64,000 nucleotides of DNA from Pseudoselenomonas ruminantium (GCF_900104055.1 NZ_FNJQ01000006.1:37783-101782); one strand, 5' to 3'. Numbered from the stretch's first letter, positions 48,860 to 58,260 are shown. Translations and numbers: made by a program. Notes: a model not told the origin generated them from the sequence alone.

Positions 48860-50209
48860 ATGGCAAGATTATTTGGTACCGATGGTGTACGCGGTGAGGC
48901 AAATGTGAACCTGACACCGGAACTGGCTTATCGTCTGGGCCGGGCAGCAACGATCTATTTCGGCGGGGATAATGGCGAGCAGCCGCTGATTCTGATTGGC
49001 CGTGATACCCGTCTGTCCGGTGAGATGTTTGAAGCAGCGCTGACGGCTGGTATCTGCTCTGCTGGTGGCCGTGCCATGCTGGCTGGCGTGATTCCGACGC
49101 CGGCTATCGCTTATCTGGCCCGCCGTCACAAGGCCAAGGCGGGTATCGTGATTTCCGCTTCGCACAATCCGTTCCATGACAACGGCATCAAATTCTTCGG
49201 CGGTGACGGCTACAAACTGCCGGATGCTGTGGAAGATGAGCTCGAAGCCATCGTGCATCAGCTCGAGAATGATGATAACCTGGCCCGTCCAACGGGTGAA
49301 AACATCGGTCATATCGAATACCGTACCGACCTGCTCAACCAGTATATCGAGTTCGTCATCAGCACCTGTTCGGAACGCTTTGATGGCATGAAGGTCGTAT
49401 TGGACTGCTCCAATGGTGCGGCCTATGAGGTTATGCCCAAGGTTCTGCGTGAGCTCGGTGCCAAGGTCAAGGTCATCCATGCCCTGCCGAACGGCGTCAA
49501 CATCAATGACAACTGCGGTTCCACCCATATGGAATCCCTGCAGAAGGCTGTCGTGGAAAACAACGCCGACTTCGGTATTGCCCATGACGGTGACGCAGAC
49601 CGCTGCCTCTGCGTGGATGAAAAAGGCCAGATCATCGATGGCGACCATATCCTCGTGATGTGCGCGCAGGATATGATCAAGAAGGGCACGCTGCCCCATA
49701 AGACCGTCGTTTCCACGGTCATGGCCAACATCGGTTTCCACAAGGCCATCAAGGAAGCTGGCGGCCGCGTCGAAGTGACGCAGGTCGGCGACCGTTATGT
49801 ACTTGAAAACATGCTCAAGAGCGGCTACAAGATTGGCGGCGAGCAGTCCGGTCACATCATCTTCACGGATTACAGCACCACGGGTGACGGCCCCATCACG
49901 GCTCTGCAGGTCCTGTCTTCGCTGAAGCGCAGCGGCCGCAAGGCATCTGAACTTACAGCACTCATGACCACGTATCCGCAGCTTCTGGTCAATGTCCGCG
50001 TGGCAAGTAAGGAAGGCTGGGAGAAGAATGAGGCAATCTCCGCCGCTATCGCCAAAGGTGAAGCTGAACTCGGCAGCGAAGGCCGTATCCTCGTGCGCCC
50101 GTCCGGCACGGAGCCTTTGATTCGAGTTATGGCAGAAGGTCCGGATCAGGCACAGCTTGACCGCATCTGCAATGAGATTGCGGAAGTAGTCAAAAAAGAG
50201 CAGGGCTGA
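48860..50209 (+). CDS. glmM: Phosphoglucosamine mutase
   Basis: 449 residues. FGTDGVRGEANVNLTPELAYRLGRAA at the N-terminus, catalytic phosphoserine loop GIVISASHNPFHDNGIKFFGG (Ser in SASHNP), metal loop DGDADRC, sugar-binding GGEQSGHIIF and C-terminal RPSGTEPLIRVMAEG. It converts glucosamine-6-phosphate to glucosamine-1-phosphate for peptidoglycan and LPS. GGGGGAC precedes the ATG by 8-12 bases. No glmS ribozyme-like sequence lies upstream. cbiK follows two bases later. Confidence 0.97.
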   Translation: MARLFGTDGVRGEANVNLTPELAYRLGRAATIYFGGDNGEQPLILIGRDTRLSGEMFEAALTAGICSAGGRAMLAGVIPTPAIAYLARRHKAKAGIVISASHNPFHDNGIKFFGGDGYKLPDAVEDELEAIVHQLENDDNLARPTGENIGHIEYRTDLLNQYIEFVISTCSERFDGMKVVLDCSNGAAYEVMPKVLRELGAKVKVIHALPNGVNINDNCGSTHMESLQKAVVENNADFGIAHDGDADRCLCVDEKGQIIDGDHILVMCAQDMIKKGTLPHKTVVSTVMANIGFHKAIKEAGGRVEVTQVGDRYVLENMLKSGYKIGGEQSGHIIFTDYSTTGDGPITALQVLSSLKRSGRKASELTALMTTYPQLLVNVRVASKEGWEKNEAISAAIAKGEAELGSEGRILVRPSGTEPLIRVMAEGPDQAQLDRICNEIAEVVKKEQG

Positions 50210-50211
50210 TC

Positions 50212-50991
50212 ATGGATAAGAAACAGGCAATCTTATTCACGAGCTTCGGGGTGGCAAGCGAGCAGGCCCGCAGGAACTGTATCGATGCCGCTGCCAAGCG
50301 GCTGCAGAAAGCGTATCCGGATCTTGCGATCCGTCAGGCCTATACCTCCGTTTTTATCAAGAAGAAGCTGGCCGGGCAGGGAATTCAGGTGGATTCCCTG
50401 CCAGAGGCTTTGGAGCGTCTGCAGGCAGACGGTTTTTCCCATGTGATCATCCAGCCTGGGTATCTGACTGCCGGGGAAGAATACGAGAAAAAGGTCCTGC
50501 AGGTGGCAGCAAAGTATCAGGATAGCTTCGTTAAACTGGTGATTTCCCGTCCCATCATGGAACGGCCGGAGGATGGCGCTGATGTGCTCGCTGTCCTGCA
50601 GGAAATCTTTTCCCTGGCAGAGGGGGAGGAACTGGTGCTTGTGGGGCATGGTTCGCCCCATCAGCATAATCCGGCCTATGAAAATCTGCAGGCTCTTTGT
50701 GACAAGGCAAGTTTTCCGGCGCATATCGGGGTGATTGAGCCGACGGATACACCGGATTTTGCCATGGTGCTCAAGCGCTTGCAGGCTAAGGGCGTACAGA
50801 AGGTCCTGTTGGCACCGCTGCTGCTATCCGGTGGCAGCCATGTCAATGAGGATATTGCCGGCGATGAGCCGGACTCCTGGCTGAATCGCCTGCGGGCAGC
50901 CGGGATAGAGGTGCGCATTAGCCTGAAGGGCATGGGAGAATATCCGGCTTTTCAGGACATCTATGTGAAACGTCTGCAGGAGTGGGATTAA
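50212..50991 (+). CDS. cbiK: Anaerobic cobaltochelatase (sirohydrochlorin), CbiK type
   Basis: 259 residues, class II chelatase fold. ILFTSFGVASEQARRNCIDAAAKRL opens the protein; LVLVGHGSPHQHNPAYENLQ has the metal-binding His, and LLAPLLLSGGSHVNEDIAGDEPDSW the second His site. It inserts cobalt into sirohydrochlorin at the start of anaerobic B12 synthesis and complements cbiT-F-G-H-J at 32.7-36.7 kb, although 14 kb apart. It begins two bases after glmM; the link is probably just transcriptional. Confidence 0.92.
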   Translation: MDKKQAILFTSFGVASEQARRNCIDAAAKRLQKAYPDLAIRQAYTSVFIKKKLAGQGIQVDSLPEALERLQADGFSHVIIQPGYLTAGEEYEKKVLQVAAKYQDSFVKLVISRPIMERPEDGADVLAVLQEIFSLAEGEELVLVGHGSPHQHNPAYENLQALCDKASFPAHIGVIEPTDTPDFAMVLKRLQAKGVQKVLLAPLLLSGGSHVNEDIAGDEPDSWLNRLRAAGIEVRISLKGMGEYPAFQDIYVKRLQEWD

Positions 50992-51123
50992 TAACTCCAG
51001 TCTATGGATAAAATTCACATAAAGAGTATTTCTTTTTTTATAAATATGGGTTATAATATCGTAGTGTAAGTTTATCTAAATCCAATAGGCAAGGGATGCC
51101 TAAAAATCGAATGAGGTGAGTAT

Positions 51124-51480
51124 ATGTCACAACCAGTAACAACCAACCCGTTGATCATCATGCTGATCAACATGACCGTGGTGTTCTTGGTGCTTATGGC
51201 TTTGGGCGTGGTCATCAATCTGATCCATATAATCGATCCCACCAAGCCGAAGGCTGCACCTAAGGAGGAAGTAGTGGAAGAGGCACCGGCGGTGGAAGCT
51301 CCTGCAGCTGAACCCGTGACTGCACCTGTGGAAGAGGGGATTTCTCCAGAGGTGGTTGCCGTGATTGCTGCCGCAGTAGCCAGTATGGGATATGGCGCAG
51401 GCAGTGTCCGGGCCATTCGCCCGCTTGACCGTGACAACTGGAAAAACTCTGGCCGTAATGCCTTGCAGAGCCGGTTTTAA
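51124..51480 (+). CDS. Sodium-pump decarboxylase gamma/delta subunit (OadG/MmdD type)
   Basis: 118 residues. One N-terminal membrane helix (NPLIIMLINMTVVFLVLMALGVVINLIHIID), a Pro/Ala/Glu-rich flexible linker, and a C-terminal part with ISPEVVAVIAAAVASMGYGAGSVRAIRP. The family stabilises the oxaloacetate or methylmalonyl-CoA decarboxylase complex. GAGGTGAG precedes the ATG. It is 21 bases before the beta subunit. The carboxyltransferase alpha subunit and biotin carrier are not in this window. Confidence 0.85.
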   Translation: MSQPVTTNPLIIMLINMTVVFLVLMALGVVINLIHIIDPTKPKAAPKEEVVEEAPAVEAPAAEPVTAPVEEGISPEVVAVIAAAVASMGYGAGSVRAIRPLDRDNWKNSGRNALQSRF

Positions 51481-51501
51481 AGCAGGGAAGGAGGATTTAT
51501 T

Positions 51502-52632
51502 ATGGAATTATTGAATGCATTTGTCGTTTCCCTGCAGGCTGTTTGGGCGGACAGCGGTTTCTCCGCTTTCACCATGGGCAACGGCATTATGATTCTCGTC
51601 GGTTTGGTACTTCTGTATATGGCTATCGTCAAGGAATTTGAGCCGCTGCTCTTAGGGCCTATCGCCTTCGGCTGCGTGCTGGCCAACTTCCCGCGCACGG
51701 GGTTCTTCACCGATCCCGGTCTGATGCAGGCCATCCACTATGGTATCGAAAATGAGATTTTCCCGCCGCTGATTTTCTTAGGCATTGGCGCGATGACGGA
51801 CTTCGGCCCGTTGTTGGCGCGTCCTGTTACCCTGCTTTTGGGTGCAGCTGCGCAGATTGGTGTGTTTGTCGCTCTCGTAGGTGCCATGCTTTTGGGTTTC
51901 ACGGTACAGGAAGCTGGCGCTATCGGCATCATCGGTGGTGCTGACGGCCCGACGGCCATCTACCTGTCCATCCAGATGGCACCGCATCTCTTAGGCGCTA
52001 TCGCCGTAGCTGCTTATTCCTACATGTCGCTGGTGCCGCTGATCCAGCCGCCGGTCATGAAGCTTTTGACCACGCAGAAAGAGCGTGAAGTGGCGATGGA
52101 ACAGCTCCGCCCGGTCACGAAGTTCGAGCGCGTCTGCTTCCCAATTGTGGCTGCCATCATCATCAGCCTGCTCTTGCCGCCGATTGCATCCCTGCTGGGC
52201 TGCCTGATGCTGGGCAACCTCTTCCGTGAATCCGGCGTTATGGACCGCCTGTCCGATACGGCGCAGAATTCTCTTTGCAACATCGTCACGATCTTCCTGG
52301 CAACCGGTACGGGTATGACCATGAATGCTGATGACTTCCTGCGCACGGAAACCCTGCTGATTATCGGTCTTGGCCTTGTGGCCTTCATCGCTGGTACGGC
52401 TGGCGGCGTTATCTTCGGCAAGATCATGTGCCGCTTGTCCGGCTGGAAGATCAATCCGCTGATCGGTTCTGCTGGTGTATCTGCTGTGCCGATGGCTGCT
52501 CGCGTAAGCCAGGTGGTCGGCATGAAAGCCAAACCGGGCAACTACCTGCTGATGCATGCTATGGGCCCGAATGTGGCTGGTGTTATCGGTACGGCCGTAG
52601 CTGCTGGTACGATGCTGGCTATGCTCAAGTAA
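51502..52632 (+). CDS. Sodium ion-translocating decarboxylase beta subunit (OadB/MmdB/GcdB)
   Basis: 376 residues, multi-helix inner-membrane protein. FPPLIFLGIGAMTDFGPLLARP, GAIGIIGGADGPTAIYLSIQMAPHLLGAIAVAAYSYMSLVPLIQPPVM and NPLIGSAGVSAVPMAARVSQ are the conserved ion-path segments, with the catalytic Asp in GGADGPT. It decarboxylates biotin-bound CO2 and pumps sodium outward. Oxaloacetate, methylmalonyl-CoA and glutaconyl-CoA types share this subunit and cannot be separated here; a methylmalonyl-CoA route to propionate is typical for Negativicutes. Biotin supply relates to bioY. Confidence 0.9.
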   Translation: MELLNAFVVSLQAVWADSGFSAFTMGNGIMILVGLVLLYMAIVKEFEPLLLGPIAFGCVLANFPRTGFFTDPGLMQAIHYGIENEIFPPLIFLGIGAMTDFGPLLARPVTLLLGAAAQIGVFVALVGAMLLGFTVQEAGAIGIIGGADGPTAIYLSIQMAPHLLGAIAVAAYSYMSLVPLIQPPVMKLLTTQKEREVAMEQLRPVTKFERVCFPIVAAIIISLLLPPIASLLGCLMLGNLFRESGVMDRLSDTAQNSLCNIVTIFLATGTGMTMNADDFLRTETLLIIGLGLVAFIAGTAGGVIFGKIMCRLSGWKINPLIGSAGVSAVPMAARVSQVVGMKAKPGNYLLMHAMGPNVAGVIGTAVAAGTMLAMLK

Positions 52633-52635
52633 ATA

Positions 52636-52679
52636 ATTGCAATAAAAAAAGAGGCATTTGCCTCTTTTTTTATTGCAAT
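52636..52679. terminator. Bidirectional terminator
   Basis: A near-perfect palindrome, ATTGCAATAAAAAAAGAGGC then ATTTGC then CTCTTTTTTTATTGCAAT, with about 20-base arms. It serves the beta subunit gene and the aminotransferase on the other strand. Confidence 0.9.
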
Positions 52680-52680
52680 C

Positions 52681-53979
52681 TTACAGATTCTTTTCAGTCA
52701 GCACCAAATCCAACGCATTGAGTACATCGTTGACATTTTCCTTGGTGATTACGAGCGGCGGCTGGAAGGCCATGACATTACGGTCTACGCCGTTCTTGCC
52801 GATGATAAAGCCGTGATCCTTGAGCGTTTCGAGCACATCATCGAGGATTTCCGGGGCCGGGCTGCCGTCGGCATGGATGAATTCAGCGCCATCCATGAGG
52901 CCCAGGCCGCGTACATCGCCAATGACGGGATGCTTCTGCTGCAGTTCCCGCAGGCCATTGCGGAGCTGCTCGCCGCGGGCGGCAGCGTTTTCCATGAGCT
53001 TGTGTTCTTCGATGTAATCGAGAACCGCCATAGCCGTGGTGGAGGATACCGGGTTGCCGCCGAGCGTCGAAGCGCCGGGGCGGGTGTAGGTGTCGGCAAT
53101 CTTGGCCGAGGAGATGAACGCGGAAATCGGCGCGCCGTTGCCCAGGGCCTTGGCCATGCACATGATATCGGGCACGACATCGTAATTTTCGATGGCAAAC
53201 ATCTTGCCGCTGCGGGCAAATCCTGTCTGCACTTCGTCGATAATCAGCAGGGTGTTGTACTGCTCAAGGATTTCCTTGACGCGTTTGAAGTAACCCTTCG
53301 GCGGTACCACGCAGCCGGCATTGCCCTGAATGGTCTCGGCGATGAAGGCGCCGGGATGGCCGGAGGTGGAAGTCTTGATGAGGTCTTCGATGGCGTTGGC
53401 GCAGGCATAATCGCATTCCGGGAACTTCTTGTTCATGGGGCAGCGATAGCAGTTGGGGTTCGGGGCAAAGTGGATGCCGCCGACAGGATTGGGATCGGTG
53501 CGCCACATGGTCAGGCCGGTCACGCTCATGCCCAGCTTCGTACGGCCATGGAGGCCATGGCGCAGGGCGATGATCTCGCTGTTGCCCGTGTAGACGGAAG
53601 CCAGCAGAAAGGCACCTTCCGTGGCCTCGGAGCCCGTGGAGCAGAAGAAGGACTTCTGCAGGTCGCCGGGGGTAACTTCAGCTAACTTTTCTGCGAGATT
53701 CACGAAGTTTTCTGTCAGGTAGATATTGCAGACATGCTGGAGTTCGTCAATCTGGGCTTTCATCTTTTCCAGGATTTCCGGATTGCAGTGGCCGCAGTTC
53801 ATGACGGACACGCCGGCGTACATATCCAGATATTTCTTGCCGGTGCTGTCCCAGAGGTACTGCATGGAGCCTTTGACCATCTGGGCAGGTTCTTTATAGA
53901 AATGCCCAAGGCAGGGCATGATGTATTTTTTCTTTTTTTCGATAATGGCCTCAGGGCCAATGAATTTTTTGCTTTCCAT
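52681..53979 (-). CDS. Class III aminotransferase (acetylornithine/AGXT2-like)
   Basis: 432 residues, PLP fold type I. YLWDSTGKKYLDMYAGVSVMNCGHCNPEI, CSTGSEATEGAFLLASVYTGN, LLIIDEVQTGFARSGKMFAIE and the PLP lysine in MCMAKALGNGAPISAFIS place it in class III. The central CYRCPMNKKFPECDYACANAIEDLIKTS segment is that of the alanine-glyoxylate/4-aminobutyrate subgroup. Substrate cannot be fixed. It is 22 bases behind the U32 peptidase gene on the same strand. Confidence 0.85.
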   Translation of the reverse strand: MESKKFIGPEAIIEKKKKYIMPCLGHFYKEPAQMVKGSMQYLWDSTGKKYLDMYAGVSVMNCGHCNPEILEKMKAQIDELQHVCNIYLTENFVNLAEKLAEVTPGDLQKSFFCSTGSEATEGAFLLASVYTGNSEIIALRHGLHGRTKLGMSVTGLTMWRTDPNPVGGIHFAPNPNCYRCPMNKKFPECDYACANAIEDLIKTSTSGHPGAFIAETIQGNAGCVVPPKGYFKRVKEILEQYNTLLIIDEVQTGFARSGKMFAIENYDVVPDIMCMAKALGNGAPISAFISSAKIADTYTRPGASTLGGNPVSSTTAMAVLDYIEEHKLMENAAARGEQLRNGLRELQQKHPVIGDVRGLGLMDGAEFIHADGSPAPEILDDVLETLKDHGFIIGKNGVDRNVMAFQPPLVITKENVNDVLNALDLVLTEKNL

Positions 53980-54001
53980 AACAAAGTCCCCTTAAAATAT
54001 G

Positions 54002-55951
54002 TTAAATGGAATTGCGGCTCTGGCGGAAACGATAGGTGCCGAGGCCCAGCTCGCGGGGGCCCTTCTGAAGCGTGGCGAGGTCGTCTTCGTGGAAGGCTTC
54101 CTTGCCGGCGGCGAGGTTATCCAGCGCCGTGCGGTAGATGCGCGTTACCATGCCGGCAAATTCCGGGCTGTAATCCTGCGCTTCGATGCGGTAGGCACCG
54201 AGACCGTTGAACTTCTTGAGGTACGGATAGAGGCAGAGGTCCTTGGCAAAGTAGATATGGTTGCGGCCAAACTGGTCAATGCGCAGGGAGTGCTTTTCGC
54301 CAGCCTTGTCCAGCAGGGCATAGCGTCTATCCAGCACTTCCGGATTGTTGAGCTCGTTGAAGAACGGCAGGCTCATGCCCGGGATGTTGTGATCGCAGAT
54401 CATGGACTCATAGGAGCCATGCACAACCACTTCGATGGGCAGTTCGGAGCTTTCCACGATTTCCCGCAGCTGCTCGAAGGAGAGCTCATAGGAAGCCGTG
54501 CCCATGGTCAGGCCATTTTCCTTGAGGAACTTGGCGGCCAGATGGTTGAAGAGGTTGAAGGACAGGTCTGCCTGGATGGGCAGGTTCGTCAGGCGCTTGG
54601 CCAGTTTCAAAGAGCCCAAGTTGCTGACCATAATGCCATCGGCCTTGAGTTCGGGCTGTTTCAGCGCCGTGAAGAACTGCTCGAGTTCGCCGCATTCCCG
54701 GCGCATGGTCGTGCGTGGCGTGTTGATGACAACCTTGGCCTTGCCCTTGGCATAGGCGATGACTTCGGCATAATCCTTGAGGCTCCAGGGCTTGTTGGGG
54801 CGGAAGGCTTCGCCGCCCACATAGACGATATCCGCGCCGTTGTCAATCACGGCCTTGGCCGCAGCTACGGTGTTCACCCGGACGCTTAACGTGCGATGGG
54901 AGGCATTTTCTTTTTCGATATCCCGTTCCTGTTTGAGGATTTCGTCCTGGAAACCGGCTTCCTTGACTGCATCGCTGAAGAAGCGCGGCTCGCGCTGGCC
55001 GTCGAAGCCGATATCCTTCTTGTCCGTAGCACCGAAGGCAAACGTAGTCGTGAAATCGCGGGCGCGGTTCTCGTAGAGGCTCTTCCAGCCTTCTTCGTCG
55101 GGCTGCCAGCCGGACGGATCGGCGATATACGCGTCAATGGCCTTGCGGTAGGTGCTGACGATGCGGCGGATAAAGGGCGCCGGGCGCATACGGCCTTCAA
55201 TCTTGAAGGAGAAGACGCCTGCCTGAATCAGCTGGGGAATATGGCGGTACATGCACATATCCTTAAGGGCCAGCTTGTAAGCGCCTTCGCTGTCCTTGTC
55301 GAGCACTTCGCCGGTCTTTTCATCAATGAGTTGGTAAGCCCAGCGGCAGGGCTTCAGGCAACGGCCGCGGTTGCCGCTCTGGCCGAAGAGCACGCCGGAG
55401 TGGATGCACTGGCCGCTTTCGCTCATGCACATATCGCCATGCATGAAGTATTCCACCTCAATGCCCGTGCGCTCACGGAACAAGGAGAGCTCAGACAGCG
55501 TCATCTCACGGCCGACAACGACGCGAGTGATGCCGTATTCCTTGAGCTTTTCGATGGCGTGCTCGTTGTGGGTGTTCATCATGACGGAAGTATGTACGGG
55601 AATCTTGATGCCCATCTCGTGGATGAGTTCCAGCACAGCGAAATCCTGTACGAGGATAGCATCCGGACGGATTTCATTGAGGTAGGTGAGGTATTTCCGC
55701 AGCGCCGGGATTTCTTCGTCGCTGATCAGATTGTTGAGCGTGATGTAGAGTTTCACGCCATGCTCATGGGTGTAGGCAATGGCCTTCTTGAGCATCTCAT
55801 CATCGAAGTTGAAATCCCCCTCGTGCATGCGCATGTTGAAATGCTTGCCGCCTAAGTAGCAGGCATCGGCACCGGACTCCACCCCGGCCACCAAAGCGTC
55901 CCAGGTACCAGCTGGAGCCAGCAGTTCTACGGATTTACGATTTAAGATCAT
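54002..55951 (-). CDS. Peptidase U32 family protein, double-domain form
   Basis: 649 residues. ELLAPAGTWDALVAGVESGADACYLGGKHFNMRMHEGDF is the U32 start; EYFMHGDMCMSESGQCIHSGVLFGQSGNRGRCLKPCRWAYQL is the U32 signature with its cysteines. The second half (AAAKAVIDNGADIVYVGGEAFRPNKPWSLKDYAEVIAYAKGKAKVVINTPR) resembles a second barrel, as in the larger U32 relatives. Several U32 proteins act in tRNA or rRNA hydroxylation or ubiquinone synthesis rather than proteolysis. AAAGGAG precedes the ATG on the minus strand. The 55952-56192 gap holds its leader and no gene. Confidence 0.88.
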   Translation of the reverse strand: MILNRKSVELLAPAGTWDALVAGVESGADACYLGGKHFNMRMHEGDFNFDDEMLKKAIAYTHEHGVKLYITLNNLISDEEIPALRKYLTYLNEIRPDAILVQDFAVLELIHEMGIKIPVHTSVMMNTHNEHAIEKLKEYGITRVVVGREMTLSELSLFRERTGIEVEYFMHGDMCMSESGQCIHSGVLFGQSGNRGRCLKPCRWAYQLIDEKTGEVLDKDSEGAYKLALKDMCMYRHIPQLIQAGVFSFKIEGRMRPAPFIRRIVSTYRKAIDAYIADPSGWQPDEEGWKSLYENRARDFTTTFAFGATDKKDIGFDGQREPRFFSDAVKEAGFQDEILKQERDIEKENASHRTLSVRVNTVAAAKAVIDNGADIVYVGGEAFRPNKPWSLKDYAEVIAYAKGKAKVVINTPRTTMRRECGELEQFFTALKQPELKADGIMVSNLGSLKLAKRLTNLPIQADLSFNLFNHLAAKFLKENGLTMGTASYELSFEQLREIVESSELPIEVVVHGSYESMICDHNIPGMSLPFFNELNNPEVLDRRYALLDKAGEKHSLRIDQFGRNHIYFAKDLCLYPYLKKFNGLGAYRIEAQDYSPEFAGMVTRIYRTALDNLAAGKEAFHEDDLATLQKGPRELGLGTYRFRQSRNSI

Positions 55952-56192
55952 TTAATGACAAACTCCTTTATTTGGATATAGTTTTTTATTATAAGTCCCA
56001 ACTAATAAGTATAGCAGAGAATGAAGGTGCTATCAATATTCATGGGTAGGGTGATTTGATACATGGGCCGATTAGGGCGTCGGATATGATTGAAGTCGGG
56101 CAGGAGGCTTCTGACAGATAAAATAAAGTTATAAACAGTTATAAAATATTCTTGATTATATTACAACTTATTGATAGTATAGTATTGAGGTG

Positions 56193-56855
56193 ATGAACTT
56201 GGAATACTATACTATCAACAAGTTTGCTAAAATCATCGGAGTCACTCCGCAAACCCTGAGAAATTGGGACCGGAGCGGAAAACTCCATCCTCATCACACT
56301 TCGTCAAATGGCTACAGATATTACTCAGAAGACCAATTAAATGCTGTGACGGGCATTCAAACGGCTTCTAAAAAAGTTATCGGCTATTGCAGAGTATCAA
56401 GTCCCAGGCAAAAAGATGACCTTGAGCGACAGGTAGAAAATCTGAGAACATATCTATACGCACAGGGGCAGCCCTTTGAAATAATCATTGACGTTGGTTC
56501 TGGAATCAATTACAAGAAGAAGGGGTTACAAGACCTTATTCGCAGAATTGAATCTAATCAGGCCGAGAAGGTAGTTATTCTTTATAAGGACAGGCTTTTA
56601 CGCTTTGGTTTTGAGCTTATCGAAACGATTGCCGCTATACATGGCTGCAAGATAGAAATAGTCGATACTACTCAAAAGAGCGAGCAACAAGAACTTGTCG
56701 AGGACTTGGTGCAAATAATTACAGTGTTTAGCTGTAAGCTCCAAGGAAAACGGGCACACAAGGCGAAGAAGATGATTCAGGAATTAGTGGGTGGTGATTC
56801 AGATGATAAAGTCGGTCAGGATACGGCTGTTGCCGAACAACAAACAGAAAACTAA
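56193..56855 (+). CDS. tnpA: IS607 family serine recombinase TnpA
   Basis: About 220 residues. An N-terminal MerR-like HTH (YYTINKFAKIIGVTPQTLRNWDRSGKLHPHH) precedes a small serine-recombinase catalytic domain with IGYCRVSSPRQKDDLERQVENL (catalytic Ser about 69) and KVVILYKDRLLRFGFELIE. It catalyses excision and insertion of the element. GAGG is upstream; TTG 56199 and ATG 56193 are both possible starts. The 3' end overlaps tnpB by 53 bases. Confidence 0.9.
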   Translation: MNLEYYTINKFAKIIGVTPQTLRNWDRSGKLHPHHTSSNGYRYYSEDQLNAVTGIQTASKKVIGYCRVSSPRQKDDLERQVENLRTYLYAQGQPFEIIIDVGSGINYKKKGLQDLIRRIESNQAEKVVILYKDRLLRFGFELIETIAAIHGCKIEIVDTTQKSEQQELVEDLVQIITVFSCKLQGKRAHKAKKMIQELVGGDSDDKVGQDTAVAEQQTEN

Positions 56856-58104
56856 ACTGTTTCAGTTTGCGGGAGCTTCGAGGTTTGCCTATAATTGGGC
56901 TTTAGATAAGCAAATGGAGAATTTCAGGGAAGGCAGAAAACTTCAAAGTGATTATGACCTTCGCAAAGAATTCACTGTTCTGCGTAATTCTGAAGAATAC
57001 TTGTGGCTTCTAGGTATATCCAACAATGTCACTAAGCAGGCTATCAAGGATTTGTGTATAGCATATAAGAACTTCTTTCGTAAACAGAAACAGCCTGGAT
57101 ATGTCAAGTATAGCCCTAAAAAATTGGATCATCTTGTTCGTATTGGCAGGAAACCAACAGTCTACGATATGAACGGGCACCCTAAGTTTCGCAGCAAAAA
57201 GAATGGTGACTTTCGTTTCTATCAGGACAATGTAAAGATACAGTTCACCAATACGCATGTCAAACTGGAGAGTATTGCGGGCAGCAAGAAAAAGAACCGT
57301 CAACGGCTCAACTGGATAAGGCTTGCCGAAAAGGGCAGAATTCCTGTTGGTATGAAATACACCCAACCGCGAATAACTTTTGACGGTGAAAACTGGTGGA
57401 TGGGAATTGGCTTTGTAGTCAAGTATAAGCTAAAGCCAATGCGAGGACTGAAATTTGTCCGCAAACACTCAAAACGCTCCTACACTGAGGGTGTAGGCAT
57501 TGATTTAGGTATAAAGGATTTAGCGATAATCTCGGACTCTACAGTAGTCAAAAATATCAATAAGTCCCATACAATAAGGAAACTCAAAAAGAAACGACAC
57601 AGGTTGCAGTGTCAGGTATCGCGAAAATACCAAATGAACAAGAAAGGAGAGCGTTACTGCAAAACAAGCAACCTTATAAAAAGCGAAAAACGACTTTTAC
57701 GAATCAACCACAGGCTGGCTGACATCAGAGCCAATCATGTACATCAGGCGACGAGAATAATTATAAACCGAAAGCCAAGGTTTATATGCCTTGAAGACCT
57801 GAATGTGCAGAGCATGATGAAGAACAAGCACCTGTCTGAAAAAGTTCAGGAACAGAATTTTTATGAATTCCGCAGGCAGATTGAATACAAGGCACATTGG
57901 GCAAGAATTCCCGTGGTTATTGCTGACCGCAGGTTTCCAAGCTCCAAGACTTGCGTCGAATGCGGATATATAAATAAAGACCTGAAGCTGTCAGACAGGA
58001 CATATGTCTGTCCCGTCTGTGGCAATGTGATAGATCGTGACTTTCAAGCATCTTTGAATCTCAAACGCTATGGAGAAACGGAGCTATCCAAATCTGCAAG
58101 CTGA
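56803..58104 (+). CDS. tnpB: TnpB RNA-guided nuclease (IS605 OrfB family)
   Basis: 433 residues. An N-terminal HTH_OrfB domain (LPNNKQKTKLFQFAGASRFAYNWALDKQ), wedge region, and a RuvC core with D234 in VGIDLGIKDLAI, E331 in CLEDLNV and D411 in NVIDRDFQASLN. A zinc finger CVECG ... CPVCG (Cys384, 387, 403, 406) is complete, so the nuclease looks active. TnpB cuts DNA guided by an omega RNA from the element's right end and helps keep the element in place. ATG 56803 is the MIKSVRIR start; GGGTGGTG lies about 8 bases upstream. Confidence 0.92.
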   Translation: MIKSVRIRLLPNNKQKTKLFQFAGASRFAYNWALDKQMENFREGRKLQSDYDLRKEFTVLRNSEEYLWLLGISNNVTKQAIKDLCIAYKNFFRKQKQPGYVKYSPKKLDHLVRIGRKPTVYDMNGHPKFRSKKNGDFRFYQDNVKIQFTNTHVKLESIAGSKKKNRQRLNWIRLAEKGRIPVGMKYTQPRITFDGENWWMGIGFVVKYKLKPMRGLKFVRKHSKRSYTEGVGIDLGIKDLAIISDSTVVKNINKSHTIRKLKKKRHRLQCQVSRKYQMNKKGERYCKTSNLIKSEKRLLRINHRLADIRANHVHQATRIIINRKPRFICLEDLNVQSMMKNKHLSEKVQEQNFYEFRRQIEYKAHWARIPVVIADRRFPSSKTCVECGYINKDLKLSDRTYVCPVCGNVIDRDFQASLNLKRYGETELSKSAS

Positions 58105-58260
58105 CACCGACAAGTCAATGCAGATATGTACCGATTCGTTAGTCGGGAATTTAAGCCTCTGGAGCGTTATATCAAATGTGAGTAGTCTGTTCTTCGGGAC
58201 GGCAAAAGCGGACGCGGTGAATGAGGAATGGAACGTAAAAGTTAACTTTCTACGGAAGGT
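58060..58260 (+). ncRNA. Candidate omega RNA at the right end of the IS607 element
   Basis: The region overlapping and following the tnpB stop is GC-rich, structured and non-coding. It includes TTAGTCGGGAATTTAAGCC and CTCTGGAGC, GTTCTTCGGGAC and GAATGAGGAATGGAACG, motifs I associate with TnpB-proximal RNA scaffolds. Guide sequence would be read from DNA just outside the right end near 58260. Boundaries are estimates. Confidence 0.5.

Larger units (their letters stand above)
56193..58260 (+). mobile_element. IS607-family insertion sequence (tnpA + tnpB)
   Basis: A serine recombinase gene and a TnpB gene overlap in the arrangement of IS607 elements. Both frames are intact and more A+T-rich than flanking genes. 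The left end should lie in the gap 56000-56192 (repeated GTTATAAA and TTGATAGTATAGTATTGAGG) and the right end near 58260. IS607 elements make no target duplication, so ends cannot be fixed from one copy. Confidence 0.85.
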
